Shown: positions 1-10,304 of the stretch, in pieces
How positions within the stretch are numbered: position 1 is the first letter of the stretch
Layout of the letters: each line of letters begins with the position of its first letter
Assembly: GCA_038501195.1 (NCBI GenBank)
Contig: JBBPUQ010000011.1
Location: 1,612,001 to 1,676,000 of the forward strand
From: Nemania diffusa
Taxonomy: Eukaryota > Ascomycota > Sordariomycetes > Xylariales > Xylariaceae
Length of the DNA: 64,000 nt
Reading direction: 5' to 3'
The notes under the pieces: generated by a model
What the model was told of the DNA's origin: nothing
The model's input: only the letters and a program-made list of their open reading frames with translations
Database searches by the model: none
Program-made: the position numbers and the translations under genes

Positions 1-2287
1 AATAAAACTTTAATATAAATATAATAACTATTTAAAATTATATTTAATATTATTTTTTTAATAAAAGTTTAATTTTGCAAGTTTTTTTTTATTTTTAACT
101 TTTAGATTATTTTTTTATTTAGTTATTTTTAAAAAGTTTTTTTTATTATATTTTTTAAATAATAATATTATTATATTATTAATAATTATATATTTAAATA
201 TAATTACAAAAATTAATAAATATTATTTAATTATTATATAGTTTTTTAATATATAATTTATTAATTTATTTAAATAATTTATTATATTAATTTTTTTAAA
301 AATTTATAAACTTAATTTAAGCTATTATAATTTATTTAATAAATTTTATATTAAATTATATAAACTTATTAAAGTTTTATATTTTAAAGTTTTAATATTT
401 AATTTATATTTTTTTGTATTTATTAAAATTATAACAATAAATAAATAAATAATTTAAAACTTTTATATTTATTTTTAAAATAAGCTTTTTTTTATAATTA
501 TATATAATAAATATTATAATATTTTTAAAAGTAAAAGTTTTTATTTAATTAATAATATAATTAGTTTTTTATAAGTTTTAATTATAATAGTTAATATTTT
601 TAATTAATTTATTTTTTAATAATATACATTAATATTTAAATTATATTTTAATTTTATTTTTTAGTAATTTATTATTAATAAATATAAATAAATAAATTAT
701 TTTAATTAATAATTTAGTTTTTTTAAAATAATTATAAATATTTTATTAATAGTTTGAAATTTTAAAATATTTTTTTATTTTAATTTTTATTATTAAGTTA
801 TTTTAATAAAAATTAAATTATTAATAAAAAATATTAATATAAACTTTAATATAATAACTATTATAATTATAATTTAGTTTTAAAAATTTTTAATTTAGCT
901 TTTTAAATTTATAATTTTTTTATATAAATGTTTATAATTTTATAAAATATAATATTTTAAAAGTTAACTTTTTAATAAATTATATTTATTTTTTATTGTT
1001 TAGTTTTTTTTTAATTTAATTATTTAAATATATAAAAAATAAATGTTTTATTTAAAAAAGTTTATTATATTTTTAAATCTTTTTATAGTTTTTTAAACAA
1101 TATTTAATTATAAAATTTAATATTTAAACTTATAATATATTGTTTTATTATAAATATTCATTATTATTTAAAATTACTTAAAAATTATTAATATATTATA
1201 TTTAAGCTATATTTTTATTTTATTTTTAATAAAAAAAACAAAAGCTATTTAAAAAGTTTTATTTTAAACAATAAAATATTTAATATTAATTATTATTTTT
1301 TTAATTATATTATTATATATAGTTTTATTAATAATTATATATTACTGTTATTTATTATATTTTTTAAAACTTTTATAAATAAATTTGAACTTTTTATAAA
1401 TATTAAACATAAAAAGTTTTTTATTATTAAAAATGTTATAATAAAACTTATTTTTATTGTTTATAATATATTTTATAATATAAATATAGTTTATATAATT
1501 TTTAAATAAACTTTAAAAGTTTTAAAACTATTAATATAGTTTATTTTATTTATAATTTATTTATATTTAAAAAATAAACTTTATTAATTTATTTTTAATA
1601 AATTATATTTATTATTTAGCTTTTTTATAATTAGTAATAAATATATTATTATTAAAAATTAGTTGTATTATTTTAATATATTAAAATTAATTAATTTATT
1701 TAAAACTTTTTAAAAATTTATTGTTTTTTTAATATAAATAAATATGAAAGTTTTAAAAAATAAAGTTTTTAAAACCACTTTATATATATTTTTAGCACTA
1801 GTTTTATTTAGGACTACTCCACATTAGTAAATTAAATAAATGAAAGAAAGTTTTAAGTTTTTTTTTTAATTTAACTTTGCAAGTTTATTTTTTTTAATTT
1901 ATATTATATTTTTATAAACTTAAATACAAGTATTATTTATAATAAACTTTACTATTTTTTAAACAATTAAAATAAACTTTAGTTTTATAATAAATATAAT
2001 ATTACAAATAAGTTTAAAAACTAAATAATATTATATATTTTAAAAAAAAAACTAAAGTTAAAAAAACTAAAAAAATAAATTTAATTTTTTTAATTAAATT
2101 AATATATTTATATAAATGCTTTTTTATTTACTACTTTTACTTTTTTATATTTATTATTTTATTTAATTTTTAATAAGTTTATTGTTTTAAATAAATAATA
2201 ATATCTATTTAATTATTTTAGCTATTTATTAGCTATATTACATATATTAACTATTTTTAAAATTTATTTATTTAAATATAAATATAG

Positions 2288-2945
2288 TTTATAACAATAA
2301 TAAAACTTTAATATAATTATTATTATTTAAATATAAAAAAAATTAATATAATTGTTACAATATATAAAAATAAAAAAATATAAAATAATATAAAAACTTT
2401 TATATTAATTTATAAAAATTTTAATAAACATTAATTATTTAATATAAAGATTTTTATTAAATTTAATAACTTTTTAATTATAATAAAATTTTGTTTTTTT
2501 ATATAAATATGTTTTTTTTATATTTTTATTTAATATATATATCAAAAATATAACAAAATAATATAACAAAATAAATAAAACAAAAGTATTTTTTAAAAAT
2601 ATAAAATATAATATAAATTTTATAAAAATATTTAACTGTTAATTATTACTTAAATAAATATATAATAATTTAAATTATATAAAAAAAATGTAAAAAAAAT
2701 AATAAAATTTTAACATAATTATTATTATTTATATATAAAATAAACTAATATTTAAAAAACTATTAATTAAATATATTATAAATATTAATTATAATTAAAA
2801 AAAATTAAAAAAAATATATAACTATTTTAATATATAAAAATATAAAAATGTAAAATAATATAAAGACTTTTATATTAATTTATAAAGATTTTAATACAAA
2901 TTAATTATTTAAAATAAAAAACTTTATTAAATTTAATTAGTTATT
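2288..2945. repeat. Two diverged direct-repeat copies inside the AT block
   Basis: The stretch at about 2288-2460 resembles the stretch at about 2694-2945. Both contain AATAATATAAA, then ACTTTTATATTAATTTATAA, then a TTTTAATA segment and TTATTAAATTTAAT in the same order. The offset grows from about 407 to about 480 bases, so one copy carries an insertion of some 70 bases. This duplication is the kind of target RIP acts on. It was aligned by eye, so the ends are approximate. Confidence 0.55.
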
Positions 2946-3607
2946 ATATTTAAATAATAAATATTTAATTTAAATAAAATATTATAATATTAAAAACATA
3001 TATATTATTTATAAAATAAAAAACTACGTTATAATATATATATTAAAATTAAAACGTTCAAATAATAAAGATTTAATTTAAACAAATTATATTAAACAAT
3101 ATATTATAAATAATATATAATTTATTATTAAAAAAAAAACTTAAAAATATAAAGTTATTTAATTATAAAACTTATTATATTATTAAATATAATTTATAAT
3201 AAATAATATTTAAATTTAAATTTATAAAAATATAATATAAATTAAAAACAAATTTAAAAGCTTTTTTTTTTTTTTTATTAATATAAACTAGTTTTAAATA
3301 AAACTAATATTAAAAATATATATAAAATAATTTTAAAAAACTTATTTTTTAAAACTTTATACTTGTTTATATTATTTATAAAGCTTTTTTATAAAGCTTT
3401 TTTTTTTGTTTTTAATAAATTTATTAATTTTATAAATAATAATAATTTTTATTTATTATATAAAATTATTATATAAAATTTATATATTAAAAATAATAAT
3501 AATAATATTAATTATTTTTATTAAAAATTAAACTTTATATTATTTTAAATTTTTTATAATATTTCTTTAAACAAAAGTTTAATTTATTTAAAACTAGTTT
3601 TTTAATC

Positions 3608-3631
3608 TTTTTTTTTTTTTTTTTTTTTTTT
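3608..3631. repeat. 24-base homopolymeric T run
   Basis: An uninterrupted run of 24 T lies inside the AT-rich block. It is a simple low-complexity tract, and its length may be unreliable in sequencing. Confidence 0.8.
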
Positions 3632-4058
3632 ATAATACTATTTTTTAAAGTTTTTGTTTTATTATAAAAATTAACAAATATAGTTATAATATTTTATAAA
3701 TATACTTTTTTTTTTAATATTATTTAAAAAGCTATTTTTTAAAATATTTTTTTAATTAATTTTAATAATTTAAAATTATTTAAAATATTATAATTTTAAA
3801 TTATTAAAGTTTTAATATTATTATTATAAATTTTAATATTATTATTTTTATTATTAATAATATTTTTTAAAATATTATTAATATTATTATAAATAATATA
3901 TTTATTAAATTTATTAATATTATTTAAAAAATTAATTAATTAATTTTATATTTAATGTTATTTTTTTATTATTTATATATATTTAATAAATTAATTAAAC
4001 ATAAAATTTAATATATTATTAAAAAAAAATTTATTATTTATATAAATATAAATTTATT

Positions 4059-4118
4059 TAATAATTTATTTAATAATTTATTTAATAATTTATTTTATAA
4101 TTTATTTAATAATTTATT
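4059..4118. repeat. 12-bp tandem repeat, five copies
   Basis: The unit TAATAATTTATT is repeated five times head to tail. The fourth copy differs at its start (TTATAATTTATT). It lies within the AT-rich block and is not coding. Confidence 0.75.
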
Positions 4119-5349
4119 TTTAAAATGTTTTTTTTTATTAATATTTTTTTAATTTAGTTTTTTTATTAAATAAATAAAATTAATTTTAAAATTAAAAAAA
4201 ATAATTAAAATAACTTTTAATTAAATATAAAAATAAATATTTAACTATTTTATTATTAATATAAATTTTAATATTAATTATTTTTATAATATTATTTATA
4301 TATTAATTTTTATTAATAATAATTTAATTTTTTATAATATATAATTATATTTTAAATTTAATATTATTTTTATTTTTATTATTATAAAAAATAAATATAA
4401 ATATTTTAATTAATTTATAAAATTTTTTATTTATTTAAATAAATTTTATAATTTTATTTTTTTAAAAAAATAAATTAATAATATATTAATTAATTTTATT
4501 TAATAATTTTTAAATATAATTATATTTAATAATAATTATTTTTAATTTTTAATATAAATAATTAATAATTCTTTTTAAAATAAAAATGAAAAATAAGTTT
4601 TTTTTTATTATTTTTTATTATATAATTTAATTATTTTTTTTTATTAATTATAATTTTATTAAACTTTTTAATTTAATTAATAAAAGATTTTATTTATTAT
4701 ATAAATAATATAATTAAATTATATAAATTTTTAATTTATTATTAATATATTATTATTATAAAAAATTTAACTTTTATTTTTTAAAATAAAATATTAAAAT
4801 ATTTAATTAAATTAATTAAAATAATTTTAATTAATTAATTTATTAAATTTAAACTAAGTTTTATTTCTTAATTAAATAATAATAATAATAATAAAAGCAA
4901 TTTTATTAAATTTATATAATTTAATAATATATTTTTTTAATAAATAGTTAATTTTTTAAAAAATGTTTTTTTAATTTAAAATATAATATTTTTATATTAA
5001 AAAAAAAATTTTTATTTCATTTTAAAAACTTTTTATTAACAAAATTAAAAAATTTAACTTATTGTTTTTTTTAATTTTTATAATAATTAAAATGTTTTAA
5101 TTAAATTTTATAAAATATATTTAAATATTAATTTTTATATAAAAACTTAAAAAAAATTATTTATTATTTATAATTATAAATAGTTATAATTTATTAAAAG
5201 TTACATTAATTTATTTTTTAGTTTATTATTTAAAAATAATATATTTTTTAAATATTAATATTATTTTAATAATTTATTATTATTTAATTTTTTTTAAAAA
5301 AATATTTAAAAGTAGTTTTTATATTTTATAAATATAAATAATTTATAAA

Positions 5350-5965
5350 TTATTATATAAAATTTATAAAAAAAAACAAAGCTTTAATTAAATAAACTTA
5401 TATTATATAAAAAATTTATAAAAAAAAAAAGTTAAACCTTTTTTTATAAAAAAATTGCTTATATATATATATAAAAAACAATTTAAAATAATAATAAATC
5501 AAGTTATTTATTTTATTATATAATAAAACTATTTAATTTATTTAAATAATTAAGTTAATATTAATTAATTTATAATTAAGATTTTTTTTTTATAAGCTTT
5601 ATATAATAATAATTAATAATATAATAAATATATAAAGCGATTTTATTATTATTAAAAAGTAATTAATTAAAATTTATATATTTAATTTTTATAATTTATA
5701 AATAAACGATTTTTTTTAAAAGAAAAATTATAATTAATTAATATTAATTTAATTATTTAAATAAATTAAATAGTTTTATTATTTAATTAAATAAATCATT
5801 TTATTTATTATTATTTTAAATATTTTTATATATATATATATATAAATTATTTTTTTATAAAAAAACTTTGAACTTTTTTTTATTTTTTTATTTGTAGATT
5901 TTTTATATAATATAGCTTTATTTATTTAAAACTTTGCTTTTTTTATAAACTTTATATAATAGTAA
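5350..5965. repeat. Large AT-rich inverted repeat (about 240-bp arms)
   Basis: The left arm, about 5350-5590, reads similarly to the reverse complement of the right arm, about 5700-5965. Shared ordered blocks include ATTATATAAA, CAAAG, TATATTATATAAAAAAT, AAAATAATAATAAAT, AATAAAACTATTTAATTTAT and TTAATATTAATTAATT. The arms are separated by roughly 110 bases. This could be a RIP-mutated MITE, the paired terminal repeats of a short transposon, or an inverted duplication. It was found by eye, so arm ends are uncertain by tens of bases. Confidence 0.65.
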
Positions 5966-6479
5966 TTATAAAATTTATTATATTATTTAAAATATAATAT
6001 TAAAAAAAAACTATTTTAAAACTAATATAAAAAATTAATTTAATTTAAATTTAAATTTATTTTTATTATTTATTTCTATTTTATTATTAATAAAATTTAT
6101 AAAGTTTTTTTTTATTAAAATAATTTTTTTATTTAATTATATTAAATATTTTATTTTTTAACACTTTTATTTATATTTATATTATTTATATATGTTTAAA
6201 AATTAAATAAGTTTATAAATTTTTATTATAAATTTCATAATAAAGTTTTTTTTTTATAAATAAAAGTTATTTAAAAAATAAATAATCATAATAATAATAA
6301 ACTTTATTATTTTAATAATTTTATTAAATCTATATATATATAATTTATTATTTAACATATATGTTTTAATATTATATTAATAACTACTTTTAATTTTAAA
6401 ACATTATTTAATAAGTTTTTTTAATACGCTATATAAACTATTCAATACTAGCCACACCGCTTATATAATTAATACGCGC

Positions 6480-6840
6480 TTTCCACGCACAGCCCTCAAG
6501 CTCCTTAGGAGAGGCTTAAATCTAACAGCTTCAGGCTTGTTAAAAAAGGCTCAAATCTAACAATACACGCCTTTTACGCATGGGCCTCAGGCTTGTTAGG
6601 AGAGGCTCAAATCCAACACGTTTTACCAACTATTAAAAAGATCGCTAAGGCATTACTGCAAAAGCACCAAATCTGACACTAATCTAACACCAGAGCATAT
6701 GCACCAAATCTGACATTTATTTATCAGGCGTGTATGGTTTGTGCACTTATAAAAGGACTTTGTTGTATAGTCTTTGCAGATTAAAGCTATCTACTAATAC
6801 AACAACAGAGCATTTCCACCAAATCTGACATTGATGGTTA
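6480..6840. repeat. Repeated CAAATCTGACA-type motif and LTR-like fragment
   Basis: Six spaced copies of a motif ending CAAATCTGACA, or its C-to-T/G-to-A variants CAAATCTAACA and CAAATCCAACA, occur near 6512, 6548, 6604, 6664, 6707 and 6819. The first three also share CAGGCTTGTTAGGAGAGGCT or a decayed form of it. Between the last two lies a fragment with a TATA-like CTTATAAAAGG and an ending CTACTAATACAACA that resembles a retrotransposon LTR. No internal retrotransposon coding sequence was seen. Assignment as an LTR remnant is inference. Confidence 0.5.
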
Positions 6841-7086
6841 TTTTCTCGGATGGTCTGTATCGAACACTTAATCCTATGAAGCTTAAATAGTCAACAACTT
6901 ATTGCTGTCCAAAGAATATACCCAAGGTCACGGGTGCGGCACACAGGACTGTATGCTTATAGCTAGAACTGTGTTGCTGCTAACGTTTCGCCCTCTTTGC
7001 TGCGCGTAGCGGAGAGTCTTCGGCCTGGCTTTCACGGGGGGCTTTACAAGTACCCTTAGTCGCCGCCACAATTTGGTGTCACCCTT
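6841..7086. other. Boundary region between the AT block and the first gene
   Basis: Composition is normal here. It contains the 3' flank of the first minus-strand gene, and I saw no gene or recognisable element. Confidence 0.5.
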
Positions 7087-8655
7087 TCAACCCACCTCAC
7101 TGTTAGCAGACTTCCCTTCTCGATTCCCCGTCGACTCGGTAATTCTCAATAGTTGTCTGAGGGTGCCTTCGGCGTAACTCTTAGTCCTACCTGGTCTTTG
7201 ATTTGTCAAAGGTAGGTCCGTCATAGATGTGCCTTTCCATGGAATACTAAATCGGAACCCGCTCAACAGGCCGACTTGCTCTATGGGCTCTTCAGGAATC
7301 GCGATAGCTGCGGCTGCGACCGATGTGGACTGTGATAAGATCAATACATTGGACATTCCTTCGCTTCTCGTGTCCAATATACATACTACAGATACCGAGC
7401 TCTGTTCCTTTGCAAAATCATTGTCCCCACCTTTTCGAGATAAACCCTCCGGGGCGGTCGTACTGACTAGATGGCTATGGGAAGTCTCAGGGATGGCGGG
7501 GTCGCCTACTAGATTTGTGCCTGAACTGCGTGGCGGGGGCGAATCGGAGCGAGAATGGGTTTGAGCACGAGAGTGGTCTAGAATAGCCGCAGCCAGGGTC
7601 GGGCGGGCTCTCGAAGGCTTCTTTGTTGGTTGGCCATGAAGTTCGCTGCTGGCCTGAGCCTCGGTGCTATGGGGGCTGCCACCCCCACTCCCTTCTGGGG
7701 TGGCATGTGAAATACGACCGCGCACTTGGGCCGCAATCTCCGCAGCCGACTTCCTCTTGCTCCTGTCCTCATCCGAAGAGCGACTAGAGCTGATGATGGT
7801 CTCTAGTGTACCGTATGCAGCGCTCCTTCGCCGTACCGTGACCCTCCTCCCATGGCTAGTGCTGGTGTGCTCGTCGTCGATCGATATGGCCTGTAGAGTC
7901 GGGCCTCCATTATCACGTGGTGGCGAGTTTGTCGACGCCGAGGCTGGGCCCCCCTGCACGAAGCCGGCACCGGAGCCGTGGGGAGCCACATGGATCTCAT
8001 ACTGATTGCTCAGCGAATACCGCGATCGCGCGCAGATATCAGCAATGCGGTCTAAATCGGCGCCGATGTCGTGCTCGATGTCTGCCATTATGCTCTTGAA
8101 GCTAAAAGCTTCCAGCGGGGGAAGCCTCGCATCGTCCCCGGGCGACGGCCTTTGGCTGACAAGGGGGCGGATGAGGGTTACGGCGAGTCCGTGGTGGCGG
8201 CGACCGCGGTTGGAGGAGGGGGGGTTGGGCCTGCCCTTGACGCCGGAAATTGCGTCGCGGCGAGAGGCAGACTGGGCTCGTGTGGCGGCAGAGGAGATGG
8301 GGCCCGAGTAGGTGCGGACTAGGACGGGCTGGGAGTAGGTGCCGGTGGTGGTGCCGGTGGTGGTGCCGGCCGTGCTCGGCGGCGGGCCGGGGGTCTTGGT
8401 GTATGGGTGGCGGGCGACGGGTTGGGAACGGCTCAGCTCGCGCAAAGCGGTGGTACGGTCGGCGGCGTTGGCATCGCTCAGAGGAATGGGACGACCCTGA
8501 GCGGTGCTCGTGGACACGAGCGAGACGGACGACGTGTCGGGCTGCGACGGGGGCGGGAACCGGGAGGAAGATGCGAAACGAGACGACGACGACGACGACG
8601 AGGCTGGCGCGGTGGGCGGCTGTGCGATTGAGTTGTCAAATCGCAGCGAAGCCAT
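7087..8655 (-). CDS. Hypothetical disordered Ser-rich protein
   Basis: A single open frame of 522 codons; I do not recognise its family. Most of it is low-complexity and probably disordered: Ser/Pro/Thr-rich at the N-terminus, with repeated TTTGTTTGT-type residues near 100, and Ser/Arg-rich in the middle. The most ordered-looking part is roughly residues 155-235, containing LEAFSFKSIMADIEHDIG followed by a helix-like run with two cysteine/arginine positions. The basic C-terminus ends in RTKSYAEGTLRQLL. The ATG at 8655 is preferred because its context (AAG-ATG-G) is much better than that of an in-frame ATG at 8685, which would add ten residues. The gene is the first beyond the RIP block, transcribed towards it. 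Nothing in the sequence points to a function. Confidence 0.7.
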   Translation of the reverse strand: MASLRFDNSIAQPPTAPASSSSSSSRFASSSRFPPPSQPDTSSVSLVSTSTAQGRPIPLSDANAADRTTALRELSRSQPVARHPYTKTPGPPPSTAGTTTGTTTGTYSQPVLVRTYSGPISSAATRAQSASRRDAISGVKGRPNPPSSNRGRRHHGLAVTLIRPLVSQRPSPGDDARLPPLEAFSFKSIMADIEHDIGADLDRIADICARSRYSLSNQYEIHVAPHGSGAGFVQGGPASASTNSPPRDNGGPTLQAISIDDEHTSTSHGRRVTVRRRSAAYGTLETIISSSRSSDEDRSKRKSAAEIAAQVRGRISHATPEGSGGGSPHSTEAQASSELHGQPTKKPSRARPTLAAAILDHSRAQTHSRSDSPPPRSSGTNLVGDPAIPETSHSHLVSTTAPEGLSRKGGDNDFAKEQSSVSVVCILDTRSEGMSNVLILSQSTSVAAAAIAIPEEPIEQVGLLSGFRFSIPWKGTSMTDLPLTNQRPGRTKSYAEGTLRQLLRITESTGNREGKSANSEVG

Positions 8656-9885
8656 CTTGCTACTCGGAGACCGTCGATGCAGCATACAAGGCCGATGATA
8701 TGAAATGTTTTAATACTCCGAGGTAGATAGATAGGTAAGCTTAGCCTTGTAGCCTGGGCATGTACAGCGGGGACAGTACCATACCGTATCTATAACCCGA
8801 CCTTGGCATAGCCAAATCGATACCTATTTACTTCGGTGGTATCTAGCTAGGAATTACAGAGGAGGGAAGGAGGTAAGAGGCAAGAGGTAGGGAGTGTGAG
8901 GGAGGAGAATAGGCATCCGGGGATTGGATTATGGGGAATCAATTCGTTCTACTCCTTTTCCCATGCCTCTGCCACGTCGCCATTGTTGTCGTCGTGCGGC
9001 GATGATCTGACTGGCTGCTGAGAATTTCCCGCGGCCTGCAAAAAGTCGTGGTGTTCTCCGAATGGTTGGATGGATGTGCAGATGAAGTGGTGTGGTTCAG
9101 CAGTCTGGACCACTTATTCGACAGATAATACTCTGTACCTACCTCTTGCTGCGTACTATCAGCCCCCCCCGGGATACCTACCGGGCCACGCTCTGTCGGT
9201 ACCTACGGGGTGAGTTTTGTACACTTGGCATGCAATTGCCCAGGTGAGGTACACAGTAGCTCGGCATGCTATACAAAGTACCGACTGGTCCCTATGTAAC
9301 CTGGCCACCCGTCAGCTCATTTTGGCGGGGGAGGGGCTCTGGATCGATCTATTAATTACCTTTTTACCTATGTACATAGTAAGGTACCTTACCTACCTGT
9401 ATACATACCACAGAACGGGAGGTATCTATTTGTGCAGGTACACCGTACATGTGAATATCTACATAGTACGTGATGTAATTAATTACTCATTAACAATCTC
9501 ATGAACAAATGCACTATGGATGGACAAGAGGGATGGAAGAGCGCCTTTTGCACGGTAACAACCAATCCTGTTATACCATATTTCTAGGTGAGCTGGGGTT
9601 CTCTCCTGGGCATAACATATCATGCGCATGGTGTGTGAGATCATTCGCCATGACTTTATAACCACGTGCCCCGAGACAAAGCCGTGAAACCGGGAACAGC
9701 ACTGCAAATGCGCCCAAGCCAAAACACCAAGCTCTCAGCCATGAACCCGCCACGTTGTGTTGCCATTTGCCATCTGGCCATTGACCGCCATGTAACAACC
9801 AACGGTATCAGATAACAGATCGCATTAGCCCTTCTGCCTTGTTCCTTGTCCGTTTCCCGCCCAGATTGCTACTATCCATCCCCTC
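8656..9885. other. Intergenic region with TAGGTACC-type motifs
   Basis: This stretch carries the 5' flank of the hypothetical gene and the 3' flank of the Pmp3-like gene. It has several TACCTACC/GGTACCTT motifs between 9120 and 9460. The short open frames here have no coding character. Confidence 0.5.
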
Positions 9886-10304
9886 TCAGTACTGCGTGGG
9901 CTGGACTACAGTGCCATAGCCTTGTCCACCTGTCTGAACGCGATCACTGTAGACGCCTGGCGCTCGCCTAGCCGCTAATCGGCCTTCTCTTGCCTGTTCT
10001 CTTCGGTCGTAGTAGACATATTCGAGGTAGAAGGCGTGGATGTGGCCAGGGATATACCTGTTGCAGCTTGTCAATGCCCCGGCGCTTGCCCAAGTTTACT
10101 GGTAGATGGACATACCCAAGAATGGTGAGGGCGATATTGATAAACAAGTCGGCGCCGCACCCAGAAACAATGGCAACTCCCGCCGGAGGGACTTGATAGC
10201 CCGGGTCAGCCTGCTCCTCTCACCTGTAGGTCTGAATACCTAGGACCTGAGAACTCACATAGAAGGGTAATGAGGACTATTAGAACAGCTGACGCAGCAC
10301 CCAT
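9886..10304 (-). CDS. Pmp3/UPF0057 family small membrane protein
   Basis: The gene has three exons, 10259-10304, 10116-10191 and 9886-10057, giving 97 residues. Introns start GTGAG and GTATG and end AAG and CAG, and the frame closes exactly. The product shows the family core: a first hydrophobic segment around residues 5-22 with FPPAGVAIVSGCGADLFIN, then a second segment running from ALTILGYIPGHIHAFY into the EYVYYDRRE end. A hydrophilic tail of some 35 residues follows, ending in QPTQY. Pmp3/RCI2 proteins are small two-helix membrane proteins that affect plasma-membrane potential and salt tolerance. The C-terminal extension is as in fungal Sna-like members. The exons are too short to show up as one long ORF. 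Identification is confident; the exact physiological role is inferred from the family. Confidence 0.88.

Larger units (their letters stand above)
1..6430. repeat. Extreme AT-rich, RIP-like isochore with no genes
   Basis: The block is almost entirely A and T; for example, the first 60 bases contain two C and no G. It has no open frame of 60 codons on either strand. The few remaining C and G sit mostly in ACT, GCT, AGT and AGC contexts, while CpA and TpG are scarce and TpA is abundant. That pattern is what repeat-induced point mutation leaves in Pezizomycotina. Decayed direct and inverted repeats lie inside. The right edge is sharp, at about 6425-6440, where normal composition returns. The block is probably a silenced transposon graveyard, possibly pericentromeric or subtelomeric. 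No telomere repeat is present to decide between these. Confidence 0.9.

Noticed and set aside
9160..9200. TACCTACC runs considered as degenerate telomere repeats
   Set aside because: The unit is not TTAGGG-like, has both orientations mixed, and recurs throughout internal intergenic DNA.
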